Made by a program: the position numbers and the translations under genes. The notes under the pieces are model-generated. The model was not told the origin of the DNA and ran no database searches. It saw only the letters and a list, made by a program, of their open reading frames with translations. Below, one piece after another: positions 1-8,324 of a DNA stretch of 64,000 nucleotides (within the stretch, counting starts at the first letter, position 1; each line of letters opens with the position of its first letter). The stretch is taken from NCBI RefSeq assembly GCF_004296575.1, contig NZ_SAYT01000004.1, positions 62,001 to 126,000 of the forward strand, in the 5' to 3' direction. This stretch comes from Dyella amyloliquefaciens (lineage in GTDB: Bacteria; Pseudomonadota; Gammaproteobacteria; Xanthomonadales; Rhodanobacteraceae).

Positions 1-693
1 GTTGAGGAAGGAGCCGCCGAAGGCACCCATGAAGAAGTTGTCGCACAGGGTGTACTGGCGTGCGAGCTGCCACAGGCGCAGGTTAGCCGCGCTGTCGTCG
101 TAGTGACCCATCACCATGGCGCCGGTATCGCCCCAGGCTACGAAGCCATCGTTGCGGCCGCCATTGATCTGCCGCTGGTTCTCGTAGAAGCGATGCACCA
201 GGTCGCGCGTGACCACGCCGTGCGGCAATGGCTCGCCATCGCCGGTACGCAGCGCCCAGGGCGCGTTCGGCAAACCCTTGAGATCGTCCTCCATCACCTG
301 GTAGCTGCGGTGGTTCACCACCTGCTTGTGCGGAGCGAGGCCGTGCCATACCGGCGGCAAGGTCTTCAGCAGCGAACCATCGCGGTCGCGCTGCTGGTAC
401 TCGGCCGGCGTAAGCGCGCTCAGCGGCTTCTCGACGCCGGGAAAGTTGGCGAACAGATTGTTGAAGCTGCGGTTCTCGGCGTAGATCACCACCACGCGCT
501 GGATGTGCTTTCGCAGCGCGGCATCCAGCGGCGTGTTGCTGCCCGCAGCGGTTGTGCGTTGGGTGGCGGCCAGGCTCGGCGCGCCACTCACGGCCAGTGC
601 GGCACCGGCCGCCGCGAGGCCGCCCAGCAGGCGGCGTCGCGACGGGTCCTGCGGCTGTTCTTCCGCGTCGATGGAGGGCGGCAGCTCGCTCAC
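1..693 (-). CDS. Tat-exported AcpA-type acid phosphatase / phosphoesterase family protein (partial, C-terminus off window)
   Basis: The first 231 residues of a protein that runs off the left edge. It begins at a GTG that overlaps the stop of the upstream S10 peptidase by four bases (GTGA, 690-693), so the two are probably translationally coupled. The N-terminus has a twin-arginine type signal (SRRRLLGGLAAAGAALAVSG). It is followed by VVVIYAENRSFNNLFANFPG, the conserved opening of the AcpA/phospholipase C-like phosphoesterase family, whose metal- and phosphate-binding residues sit in this E-N-R-S-F-N block. Further on, CDNFFMGAFGGSFLN is also typical of the family. Expected role: hydrolysis of phosphomonoesters or phospholipids in the periplasm. 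The catalytic C-terminal half is not visible, so the substrate cannot be called. Confidence 0.85.
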   Translation of the reverse strand, partial: MSELPPSIDAEEQPQDPSRRRLLGGLAAAGAALAVSGAPSLAATQRTTAAGSNTPLDAALRKHIQRVVVIYAENRSFNNLFANFPGVEKPLSALTPAEYQQRDRDGSLLKTLPPVWHGLAPHKQVVNHRSYQVMEDDLKGLPNAPWALRTGDGEPLPHGVVTRDLVHRFYENQRQINGGRNDGFVAWGDTGAMVMGHYDDSAANLRLWQLARQYTLCDNFFMGAFGGSFLN

Positions 694-2264
694 GGTGCCG
701 CGTCGTCGTAGAAGCGCGACAGGTCCGCCTTGCTTTGCTGCAGCGACTGCTGATCGATGTAGATCATGTGGCCCGACGGGTAGAAGCCGAACGTGATGTT
801 CTTGCGCTGCGCGGGCTCCAGGCCAAGGTGCGAGAGGTCGAACTCGGTGGCATAGAACGGCGTGGCGAGATCGTAGTAACCGTTGGCCGAGAACACCTTC
901 AGGTGCGGATTGCGACGCATCGCATCGCCCAGGTCGTCACCCACGTAGGTGGCCTGCAGCCAGCCGCCGTTCTTCTTGCGCTTCCAGTCCCAGTTGCGGC
1001 CAACGGCGGCGTAATTGTTGGGCAGGTAAGGGCGATCCTCGGTGAACTTCAGTTCGGTTGCGACGTACTGGTTGAACGTCGCTACATACGCGCCGGTGAT
1101 GGCATCGCTGGCGGTGTCGCCATCGGGCGTTTCGCCGGCGGCATCCGGATCGATGCCCTGGAAACGGCCGTCCAGACGTCCAACGGTCAGGCGCTGGTCG
1201 CGCAGCAGCTCCTTGCGGAAACGGCTGGGATCAATGCGCAGGTTCGCTTCCTTGATGTATTGCGGCGACAGGCCGAGGTAGTGGCTCATCTGGTTGGCGA
1301 CACGGTCGGCTTCGGCAGGATCGATGTTGTCGCCCTTGGCCAGCGCCAGCGTGTATTCACCCGAGGCGAAACGGCGCACTTCGGCGAGGAACGCGCCGAT
1401 GTCGGCCGGCTTGTTCGGCACCTTGTTGTGGTACCAGGCGATCGCGGCTTCGGTGGGCAGGTTCACGATGTAGCCGTGGTCGATGCCGGGCGCCGCCACG
1501 GTGAAGTCGAGGATGGACGACATCAGCACGACGCCGTTGAACTCCATGCCCTTTTCCTGCAGCGACTTCACCAGCACCGCCGAACGCGTGGTGCCGTAGC
1601 TTTCGCCGAACAGGAACTTGGGCGAGTTCCAGCGGTTGTTGGCGCTCACCCAGCCGGAGATGAAGCGGGTGAACGCATCGGCGTCCTGGTCCACGCCCCA
1701 CACGTCCTTGCCTTCGGTCTTGCCCACCAGCTGCGAGTAGCCCGTGCCCGGTGCGTCGATGAATACCAGGTCGCTCTTGTCGAGCAGGCTGTATTCATTG
1801 GGCACGAAGCGATAGGGCGCGGGCGGGATCGGCTTGTCGCCGTCATTGGCCACGCGCACCGGACCGTACGAGCCCATGTGCAGCCACATGGAGGAAGAGC
1901 CCGGGCCGCCGTTGTAGAAGAACGTCACCGGGCGCTTGCCGCCCTTGCCGCCGTCGGCGGTGTAGGCGACGTAGAAGAAGCTCACCGTCGGCTTGCCCTT
2001 GTCGTCGCGGATCAGCATGCGGCCGGCGGTGGCCTGGTAGCTGATGGTGCGGTTGCCGACGCGCACGCTGTGCTTGGTCACCACCGTGCGATCGGCGGGC
2101 GTGGGCTGTTCGTCGGACTTGTCGTTCTTGTCCTTGTCGCCCTTGTCCGACTGCGCCTTCGGCGCGTCCTTGGTTTCATCGGCGGCGTGCAGCGGCAGGC
2201 TGCCCAGGGCCAGCATCGTGGCGAGGGCGAGCGAGGCGAGTGGCATGTGGCGCATGGAATACAT
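690..2264 (-). CDS. S10 family serine carboxypeptidase-like peptidase, secreted (paralog 1)
   Basis: A 524-residue protein with a signal peptide (the hydrophobic run ends at LPLHA, about residue 27) and a Lys/Asp-rich linker, followed by a full S10 alpha/beta-hydrolase domain. NGGPGSSSMWLHMGSYGP (about 118-135) forms the oxyanion region and GESYGTT carries the nucleophile Ser222. Asp465 in NGYYDLATPF and His499 in YPSGHM complete the triad. The family removes C-terminal residues from peptides at acidic pH, and bacterial members are exported. It lies 18 bp downstream of a second S10 gene and overlaps the AcpA-type phosphatase start, so the three form one transcription unit. Met1, Met4 and Met7 are all possible starts and do not change the function. 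Confidence 0.93.
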   Translation of the reverse strand: MYSMRHMPLASLALATMLALGSLPLHAADETKDAPKAQSDKGDKDKNDKSDEQPTPADRTVVTKHSVRVGNRTISYQATAGRMLIRDDKGKPTVSFFYVAYTADGGKGGKRPVTFFYNGGPGSSSMWLHMGSYGPVRVANDGDKPIPPAPYRFVPNEYSLLDKSDLVFIDAPGTGYSQLVGKTEGKDVWGVDQDADAFTRFISGWVSANNRWNSPKFLFGESYGTTRSAVLVKSLQEKGMEFNGVVLMSSILDFTVAAPGIDHGYIVNLPTEAAIAWYHNKVPNKPADIGAFLAEVRRFASGEYTLALAKGDNIDPAEADRVANQMSHYLGLSPQYIKEANLRIDPSRFRKELLRDQRLTVGRLDGRFQGIDPDAAGETPDGDTASDAITGAYVATFNQYVATELKFTEDRPYLPNNYAAVGRNWDWKRKKNGGWLQATYVGDDLGDAMRRNPHLKVFSANGYYDLATPFYATEFDLSHLGLEPAQRKNITFGFYPSGHMIYIDQQSLQQSKADLSRFYDDAAP

Positions 2265-2282
2265 CTCCGGTACGGCAGGAAA

Positions 2283-3827
2283 TCAGGAGTGGTTGGTGTC
2301 GTCGTAGTAGCGGGCGAGGTCGCCCTTGAGCTGCTGCAACGCCTCGGTGTTCAGGTAGACCATGTGACCCGAGGGGTAGTACAGGAAGTGCACGTTGCCG
2401 CGCAGCGACGGCTCCAGGTTCATGTGCGAGAGGTCGTACTCGGTGATGAAGAATGGCGTGGCGAAGTCGTAGTAGCCGTTCACCGACAGCACCTGCAGGT
2501 GCGGATTGGTGCGGATGGCATGCGCAAGGTCGCCGGCCACGTAGGCGGTCTGCAGCGGGCGCTTGATGCCTGCGGCCTGGTGCTTCCAGTCCCAGTCCTT
2601 GCCGATGTCGCCGAAAGTGGGGCGATATTCCAGGTCGGAGTGGTACTTCAGCTGGCTGGTGATGTAGTCGTGGAACGCGGTGATGAAGGCACCGCTGATG
2701 CCGGTATCGGACGCGTCGTAGCCCGGGACTTCACCGGCGGCATCCTCGTCCACGCCTTCGAAGCGCGCATCGAAGCGGCCGATGGTGCGGCGCTCGTTGC
2801 GCAGCAGCTCCTTGCGGAAGCGCGAGGGTTCGATGCGCAGGTTCGCTTCCTTGATGTACTGCGGCGACAGGCCGGTGTAGGCGGCGAGCTGGCGCGCCAC
2901 GGCGTCGGCTTCGGCGGCCGGCACGTCCTGGCCCTTCGCCAGCGCAGTCGCGTACGGGCCGCGCGCGAAGGCGCGCACCTGGTCGAGGTAGGTCTTGAGG
3001 TCGGCCGGCTTGTTGGCGATCCTGTTGTGGTACCACGCGGCAGCGGCGTAGCTGGGCACGTAGCCGATGTACATCTCGTCGTAACCCGGCATGCGCACGC
3101 CGTAGTTGAGGATCGAGGACATCAGGATCACGCCATTGATGGCCATGCCCTTGTCCTGCAGCGCATCCACCAGCGCGCCCGAGCGCGTGGTGCCGTAGCT
3201 CTCGCCATACAGGAACTTGGGCGAGTTCCAGCGGTTGTTGATGGTCACGTAGCGCTGGATGGCGCGGCTGAAGGCCGACACGTCCTGGTCCACGCCCCAG
3301 AAGTCCTTGCCCTCGGCCTTGCCCACCGGGCGCGAGTAGCCGGCGCCCACCGCGTCGATGAAGACGAGGTCGGTCTTGTCCAGCAGGCTGTCGCTGTTGG
3401 GCACCAGCTTGTACGGCGCCGGTTCGGTGGCGGCGGGGCTGGCGGTTTCGATGCGCACCGGGCCGAACGAGCCCATGTGCAGCCACATGCTGGAGGAGCC
3501 CGGGCCGCCGTTGTACAGGAACGTGACGGGGCGCTTTTCCGACTTGCCGGTGTCCACGGTGTAGGCCACGTAGAACACGCTGGCCTGCGGCTCGCCCTTC
3601 TCGTCGCGGATGATCAGGTTGCCGGCCGTCGCGGTATAGGCGACGGAGCGGCCACCGATGCTCACGCTGTGCCTGGTGGTCACCGCGTTTTCGGAGGTGG
3701 GTGCCTTGACGTCCTCGTCCTTGCTGGCTGCTTCCTTCTTGTCGGTGGGCGCTTCCTTGGCCAGCAATGAGTAACAGGGCGAAAGGGCAACACTGCCGGC
3801 GAGCAGCAGGTACATGAGGCGGCGCAT
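2283..3827 (-). CDS. S10 family serine carboxypeptidase-like peptidase, secreted (paralog 2)
   Basis: A 514-residue paralog of the downstream gene, sharing long blocks such as NGGPGSSSMWLHMGS, NNRWNSPKFL, GESYGTTRS and LSPQYIKEANLRI. Predicted triad: Ser210 (GESYGTT), Asp454 (NGYYDFATPF) and His488 (YPSGHM). The N-terminus is a signal peptide (MRRLMYLLLAGSVALS) followed by a short charged linker. It is the first gene of a three-gene minus-strand unit, so it is probably transcribed from the 3828-4068 intergenic region. The two copies differ in their linkers and in many surface positions, consistent with an old tandem duplication and possibly different specificities. Confidence 0.93.
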   Translation of the reverse strand: MRRLMYLLLAGSVALSPCYSLLAKEAPTDKKEAASKDEDVKAPTSENAVTTRHSVSIGGRSVAYTATAGNLIIRDEKGEPQASVFYVAYTVDTGKSEKRPVTFLYNGGPGSSSMWLHMGSFGPVRIETASPAATEPAPYKLVPNSDSLLDKTDLVFIDAVGAGYSRPVGKAEGKDFWGVDQDVSAFSRAIQRYVTINNRWNSPKFLYGESYGTTRSGALVDALQDKGMAINGVILMSSILNYGVRMPGYDEMYIGYVPSYAAAAWYHNRIANKPADLKTYLDQVRAFARGPYATALAKGQDVPAAEADAVARQLAAYTGLSPQYIKEANLRIEPSRFRKELLRNERRTIGRFDARFEGVDEDAAGEVPGYDASDTGISGAFITAFHDYITSQLKYHSDLEYRPTFGDIGKDWDWKHQAAGIKRPLQTAYVAGDLAHAIRTNPHLQVLSVNGYYDFATPFFITEYDLSHMNLEPSLRGNVHFLYYPSGHMVYLNTEALQQLKGDLARYYDDTNHS

Positions 3828-4068
3828 GGGACTTCCCCGAATGGCGACAGGATCGATATAACCGTCAAGGGAGTATGCGTATCGCCGTCACGGGGCGACC
3901 GTGACAAAAGTACTGGTTCGACAGGCGATGGTTCGTGCGTCTTTCGTGCGTTTGTGCGCAATAACTGACCAGATTGGGGGCCATATTCCTATCCGGGACG
4001 CAGCCTGATGCTACAGTCCCGAGGCGCCACGAAGGCGTTACCGCCAAAATTCAGAAAGGGGAATGACC

Positions 4069-4530
4069 ATGTCACACACACGTCTGCGTAGTGTCGCGCT
4101 TGCGGCGTTGCTCATTGCCGGCGCAGCGGGCCCGGCCCTGGCTGCTCAGCCGGCGGCCTCTGGCCTTGGCCAGGCGTGGCCGAACACCACGGATGTGAGC
4201 CCGAGCCCGAACTGGCACGCGTATGTCTTCACCATGGGTGGCGTGAAGTACATCCAGGTGAACGATGCCAATGGCAACGTGATCGGCGCCGTGGGTACCT
4301 CCAACGGCCAGTTCATCACCCTGCCGATCGGTGCCTTCTCGCAGCTGGTGTCGACCCCGCAGCAGCCCGCTGCCGTGGCCCCGACCGCTCAGCCGACGAC
4401 TGCTCCGACCACGGTGTACAACGATACGGCCGTGCAGGTCACCGCAACGCCGCAGACGGATGGCACGGTGCAGCTGATGGCGACGTCGGCTGCGTGCGAT
4501 CCCATCCAGTGCAGCAGCCGCGTCCAGTAA
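4069..4530 (+). CDS. Small secreted protein of unknown function
   Basis: About 153 residues. The ATG at 4069 is preferred over the in-frame ATG at 4063 because the AAAGGGG Shine-Dalgarno (4055-4061) is 7 nt from the former and only 1 nt from the latter. A clear signal peptide (ALAALLIAGAAGPALAA) precedes a short globular part with NWHAYVFTMGGVKYIQVND and NVIGAVGTSNGQFITLPIG, then a Pro/Thr/Ala-rich stretch. The tail holds two cysteines (ACDPIQCSS) that could form a disulfide. I do not recognise a named family. It is divergent from the S10 operon and convergent with the MASE1 gene, from which a strong hairpin separates it. Confidence 0.75.
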   Translation: MSHTRLRSVALAALLIAGAAGPALAAQPAASGLGQAWPNTTDVSPSPNWHAYVFTMGGVKYIQVNDANGNVIGAVGTSNGQFITLPIGAFSQLVSTPQQPAAVAPTAQPTTAPTTVYNDTAVQVTATPQTDGTVQLMATSAACDPIQCSSRVQ

Positions 4531-4548
4531 TTGATTGAACGGGTTGGA

Positions 4549-4575
4549 CCCTGGCAGCGCTAAGCGCTGCTAGGG
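4549..4575. terminator. Bidirectional hairpin between convergent genes
   Basis: Arms 4549-4560 and 4564-4575 form a 12-bp stem (one G-U) with a TAA loop. The hairpin lies between the stop of the secreted protein and overlaps the stop codon of the MASE1 gene on the other strand. There is no clear T-run on either side, so it may act as a 3' end stabiliser as well as a terminator. Confidence 0.7.
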
Positions 4576-6165
4576 CTGCTCGGGGTCATACAGCAGGACA
4601 CTGATGCAGCGCCCACGGGTAATCAGATGCTCGCGGGCGCGGCCTTCGAAGGTGGCCGCGCGGTCTTCGATGGCTGGCCAGCCCAGGCCGGTGGCCGTAC
4701 GCAGCACACGTGGCAGCAGTTCGTCCCAGCGCACGTTGTTCAGGCGCCCGGAGTGAGCACGAAGGTTCACTCGCACCACCGTCCAGCGGCGATCGTTGCG
4801 ATGACCGCAACGCACCTGCACTCGAATGTCGCTGATGTCGCGACGCGTGCAGCCATCCGCAACGGCTTCGCACACCACCCGGTAGATGGCCAGCTGGATC
4901 GTCCCTGACAGCAGGCTCACCGGACCGCGCAGGTCGCACCAGTACGACATGCCCGATTCCTCAAGCACGCGGGCAATCGGGCCTTCGCGCAGCACGGCGG
5001 GCAGGCCGCGCTCTCGCGTGACCGGGCACAGGCTGTCGGCGAGGCGGTAGAGCTGGTCCTGTGCCACCAGGGCCTGGCGGCGGTAGCTGCGGTCGTCGAT
5101 GACCGGTGCCACGTTGCGCAGCCGCCCCAGCATCATGTTGTAGACCGAGTGCACCGACTCGCGCACTTGCTCCAGTGCCTGCGAGGTCATGTGCAGCTGC
5201 ACCTCGCCCATGTGCACGTTGCGTTGCGCCAGCGCCAGCGCCAGGCGCATGTCGGTGCGCTCCTGCTGGGCCTGCTGGTTGAGTGCACCGATGCGTGCAC
5301 CTGCGATCAGCATGGTGGAGATGATGAAGGCGATGAACACCTGCGCGTTCATCGTGTCGTGGTCGAACATGCGCGGCATCAGCACCACGACCGCCAGGCT
5401 CGCCAGCGTGCCGCCTACGGCCGCGCCCTGCCAGCCATAGCGCAGTGTCAGCCACAGTACCGGCAGGAACATCATCATCTGGGCAAGCTGTCGCGTATTG
5501 GCGGTCGATGATGCGTTGAGTCCCAGTGCGATCAGGAAAGCCAGCGTGGGGATCAAGACGAAGACGCACTCGAGCGCAAGGCGGCTCTTGATGAAGCGAG
5601 TGCCGAGCTCTCTCCAACTGCTCTCCTGCAGCACCTCACGAACCACCAGCACGAAGGGCAGCACAGTGAGGATGCCCACGTAGCTGCCCAGCATCCACTG
5701 GCCAGCCAGAAAGCCGTAGTGCAACGGCGGGTAATCAGCGGGAATCTTGGCTATCGACACCAACAGCAGGCTGGCGCCGGTCCTGATGAGCGCAACCAGC
5801 AAGGTGCCAAAGAGAAGGACACCCATGTTGATGGTCGTGCGCGAGGGGAAAATGCGCCAATGCTCGCGGCACGCATACACGACGGGCGCAATCCACGCGC
5901 TGCACAGGAGCACATTGCAGACCGACCAGGCAAGGCCTAGCTCTTCAAGACAAGTGACGCTGACGTAGCTCAGCGACACCATTTCGCCGATGAACAATGC
6001 TGCCCAGTAGCGGTAGGGTGTGAGCAGCAAGGCAGCCATGTGCAGTCCGCCCAGCAGCAGCCAGTGCGAGAAGGACAGTTCCCTTACGAGCGTCACGAGT
6101 ACGGCGTAGCCCGCGGCTACTGCAATCTGATGTAGCCAAGACGCCGCCCCTGTTCCCTTTTGCAT
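4570..6165 (-). CDS. MASE1-domain membrane protein with degenerate histidine-kinase-like C-terminus
   Basis: About 531 residues from the ATG at 6165 (MQKGTGAASWLHQ), which has GGGGG about 8 nt upstream. The open frame extends 35 codons further up, but those codons look non-coding. Residues about 10-300 are 8-10 membrane segments with the MASE1 pattern (LLGGLHMAALLLTPYRYW at the start, FLPVLWLTLRYGWQGAAVGG later). Then come a coiled coil (about 300-350) and a module resembling HisKA_3/HATPase: LAIYRVVCEAVADGCTRRD sits at the N-box and GLGWPAIEDRAATFEGRA at the G-box. The N-box asparagine is absent and there is no clear phospho-acceptor His motif, so it may sense without kinase activity. A perfect Clp/CRP-like site lies about 245 bp upstream. 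Confidence 0.82.
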   Translation of the reverse strand: MQKGTGAASWLHQIAVAAGYAVLVTLVRELSFSHWLLLGGLHMAALLLTPYRYWAALFIGEMVSLSYVSVTCLEELGLAWSVCNVLLCSAWIAPVVYACREHWRIFPSRTTINMGVLLFGTLLVALIRTGASLLLVSIAKIPADYPPLHYGFLAGQWMLGSYVGILTVLPFVLVVREVLQESSWRELGTRFIKSRLALECVFVLIPTLAFLIALGLNASSTANTRQLAQMMMFLPVLWLTLRYGWQGAAVGGTLASLAVVVLMPRMFDHDTMNAQVFIAFIISTMLIAGARIGALNQQAQQERTDMRLALALAQRNVHMGEVQLHMTSQALEQVRESVHSVYNMMLGRLRNVAPVIDDRSYRRQALVAQDQLYRLADSLCPVTRERGLPAVLREGPIARVLEESGMSYWCDLRGPVSLLSGTIQLAIYRVVCEAVADGCTRRDISDIRVQVRCGHRNDRRWTVVRVNLRAHSGRLNNVRWDELLPRVLRTATGLGWPAIEDRAATFEGRAREHLITRGRCISVLLYDPEQP

Positions 6166-6410
6166 ATCCAACCCCCGCTGGATGGAGCGTCCCTTCACGA
6201 TCGCCGCTCCTGCCGATCGACCTAAATGGAGGGCCCCGAGTCGTCGGCTTGCCCCCAATGCACAGAACATCCTAACCCAATTGGAGCACGGCTACCTGCG
6301 CAAGAGGTTGCGCAGCCTGCATCGGCACGGCGGACGGCCCTGGGTCGGCGATCTCCTGCATCGACCAGAGACGCAATAACTGTGCCTCTCGGCAGATGCA
6401 CATTTTCAAT

Positions 6411-6428
6411 ATGTGATGCGTATCACAT
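6411..6428. promoter_or_regulatory. Perfect CRP/Clp-type binding site
   Basis: ATGTGATGCGTATCACAT is a perfect dyad with both TGTGA and TCACA half-sites spaced by 6 bp, matching the CRP consensus that Xanthomonadaceae Clp also reads. It sits between the 3' end of the Lrp-type gene and the start of the MASE1 gene, both on the minus strand, so the MASE1 gene is the likely target. A further TGTGA half-site follows at about 6436-6440. Confidence 0.8.
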
Positions 6429-6468
6429 TGATAGTGTGATGAGCAGCAAGTTCCCTGTGGGCGGCGGT

Positions 6469-6984
6469 TCAATCATTTAGAAAAACGCGCCCTGCACTCC
6501 ACATGGTGCGTGTCAACGGACGGTTCTCGTGGGGCGTCTGCAGGACCACCAGGGTGGTGGTGCTGATGCTGGAATGGATCTTCAGCAGCCGGTCGAGCAC
6601 GGCCTCCAGGTGCGGAATGGACATGGCCACCACGCGCAGCAGGGCGGAGTCCTCGCCGGCGAGGCGGCGGCAGTCCAGCACCTCGGGGATATCCGCCACC
6701 AGCGAGCCCACGCGTGCGCAGATGCCGCCGTCGCAGCGCAGGCGGATCATGGCGTCGATCTCGTAGCCCAGCTTGCGCGGGTTGATCACCGCCCGGTAAC
6801 CGGTAATCACGCCGGCTTCCTCCAGGCGCTTCACGCGTTCGGCCACGGCCGGCGCGGACAGCTTCACCTTGCGCCCCAGCTCGGCGTAGCCCAGGCGGGC
6901 ATCCTGCTGCAGAGCCTCCAGCAGCAGCCAGTCCGTGGTGTCCCAAATCGGTTTCGATTCAAAGGTGGCAGCGTTCATGGACAT
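6469..6984 (-). CDS. Lrp/AsnC family transcriptional regulator
   Basis: About 171 residues from MSMNAATFESKPIWD (ATG 6984; ATG 6978 also possible). The DNA-binding part is the AsnC-type winged HTH: LLEALQQDARLGYAELGRKV, then LSAPAVAERVKRLEEAGVITGY, then the linker strand. The RAM/Lrp effector domain follows (IDAMIRLRCDGG... HLEAVLDRLL... TTTLVVLQTP). It is divergent from an EamA-type exporter with about 100 bp between the starts. This arrangement is common for Lrp-type regulators that control export or catabolism of an amino acid, so the exporter is the probable target. Confidence 0.92.
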   Translation of the reverse strand: MSMNAATFESKPIWDTTDWLLLEALQQDARLGYAELGRKVKLSAPAVAERVKRLEEAGVITGYRAVINPRKLGYEIDAMIRLRCDGGICARVGSLVADIPEVLDCRRLAGEDSALLRVVAMSIPHLEAVLDRLLKIHSSISTTTLVVLQTPHENRPLTRTMWSAGRVFLND

Positions 6985-7085
6985 TTCGATCGTTGGCGAA
7001 ACAACGCCATCGTACGCTGATCCATCATTCATGCGCACCACGATCGGACTTACGATGCGCACGTTTCCTCCCATCGGAACTCCCC

Positions 7086-8006
7086 ATGCAAACCCCGGAA
7101 CGCCTGGACGGGCGTGCCCTCACCTATATCGGCATCGCCCTGCTTACCTGGTCGTCGGCCTACGCTGCGATCGCCTATACCCTGGCCTCCTTCACCCCGG
7201 GTGAAGTGGCGCTGGCGCGCCTGGCCATCGGTTCCCTGTGCTTTGCCGTGTTGTTGGCGGTGAAGCGGGTGCCCTTGCCGGCCCGGCGGGACTGGCCACA
7301 ACTGGCCCTGTTGGGCGTGATTGGCCTCAGCGTGTACCACCTGTGCCTCAACACGGCAGAAACCCGCGTCGCCAGCGGTACGGCGGCCATCATCATTTCC
7401 CTGGTGCCGGCCACCACGGCGGCGCTGTCGGCGATCTGGCTGCGGGAGCGGCTGTCGCCGCGCACGCTGACCGGCCTGGGCGTCGCCCTCGTCGGCGTGG
7501 TGATGGTGGTGCTCACCAGCGGCAAGGACGTGAAGATCGAACCGATGGCGGCCCTGGTGCTGGTCAGCGTGCTGGCATCGGCCATCTTCTTCGTGGGGCA
7601 GAAGCCGTTCTTCACCCGCAACAGCATGATCGGGGTCACCGCCTTCACTTTCTTCGCCGGCACGCTGGGCACGCTGCCGTTCGGGCTGGGGTTGCCGCAT
7701 GCGCTCGCGAACGCACCGGCATCGCATATCGGCGCGCTGCTGTGGCTGGGTATCGCACCCACCTTCATCGGCTACATCGCGTGGAATGCGGCCCTGCATC
7801 GAGCCTCGGCCTCGCAGGTCAGTAGCTTCATCTACTTCTCGCCGCCGATTGCGGTGCTGATCGGATGGGTGTGGCTCGGCGAGCGCCCGACCCTGCTGAC
7901 CTTGTTCGGTGGCGTGATCACCGTTGCTGGCGTGGTGCTGGCCAATGCGCGTCGCCGCCCGGCACCAGCGACGCAGGTCGCCTGCACCGCGGCCAAGCAA
8001 AACTGA
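7086..8006 (+). CDS. EamA/DMT family inner-membrane transporter
   Basis: About 306 residues from ATG 7086 (MQTPERLDGRALTYIGIALL). It has ten hydrophobic segments in two EamA repeats: repeat 1 at about 10-145, and repeat 2 from PMAALVLVSVLASAIFFVG to the end. Family hallmarks include the conserved SVYHLCLNTAETRVASGTAA and YFSPPIAVLIGWVWLGERPT segments. These exporters move amino acids or other metabolites out of the cell. Divergent from the Lrp regulator. It is followed after 4 bp by a cupin gene, so the two are probably cotranscribed. Confidence 0.92.
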   Translation: MQTPERLDGRALTYIGIALLTWSSAYAAIAYTLASFTPGEVALARLAIGSLCFAVLLAVKRVPLPARRDWPQLALLGVIGLSVYHLCLNTAETRVASGTAAIIISLVPATTAALSAIWLRERLSPRTLTGLGVALVGVVMVVLTSGKDVKIEPMAALVLVSVLASAIFFVGQKPFFTRNSMIGVTAFTFFAGTLGTLPFGLGLPHALANAPASHIGALLWLGIAPTFIGYIAWNAALHRASASQVSSFIYFSPPIAVLIGWVWLGERPTLLTLFGGVITVAGVVLANARRRPAPATQVACTAAKQN

Positions 8007-8010
8007 CGCG

Positions 8011-8307
8011 ATGACGCCCATTCATCTGGTCGATCTCGCTCGTGAATTGCCGAAAGTCTGGTCCTCCCGCGTGCTCGCGCAGTTCGGCGACGCGCGACTG
8101 AAGGTCTTGCGCATGGACGATGCCGCTTATCCGGAGGAAAGCCACGACTACGCCGAAGGCCTGTTGGTGCTCGACGGCGGGATGCGGCTGAGACTGGATG
8201 GCCAGGTGATGTGCGTCGGCGCGGGCCAGCTCTGCGTGGTGCCGCCGGGCGTGCCGCACAGTGTGGAGCACGGCAGTCGGGGTACGCTGCTGATCCTCGA
8301 TACCTGA
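8011..8307 (+). CDS. Small cupin-domain protein
   Basis: 98 residues from ATG 8011. This is a single cupin barrel with motif-2-like VVPPGVPHSVEHGSRGTLLILD and the preceding YAEGLLVLDGGMRLRLDGQ. It resembles stand-alone cupins that bind a metal and a small acid, or that accompany transporters. The start lies 4 bp after the EamA transporter stop, and the GST gene follows 17 bp later, which suggests one operon. The substrate cannot be told from sequence. Confidence 0.82.
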   Translation: MTPIHLVDLARELPKVWSSRVLAQFGDARLKVLRMDDAAYPEESHDYAEGLLVLDGGMRLRLDGQVMCVGAGQLCVVPPGVPHSVEHGSRGTLLILDT

Positions 8308-8324
8308 CCTGCGGGAGATGCGCC

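Noticed and set aside
552-3770. A 1072-codon open frame on the plus strand across both S10 genes
   Set aside because: It is the antisense mirror of two well-supported peptidases in high-GC DNA. It is His/Val/Arg-rich, has no Shine-Dalgarno and no domain.
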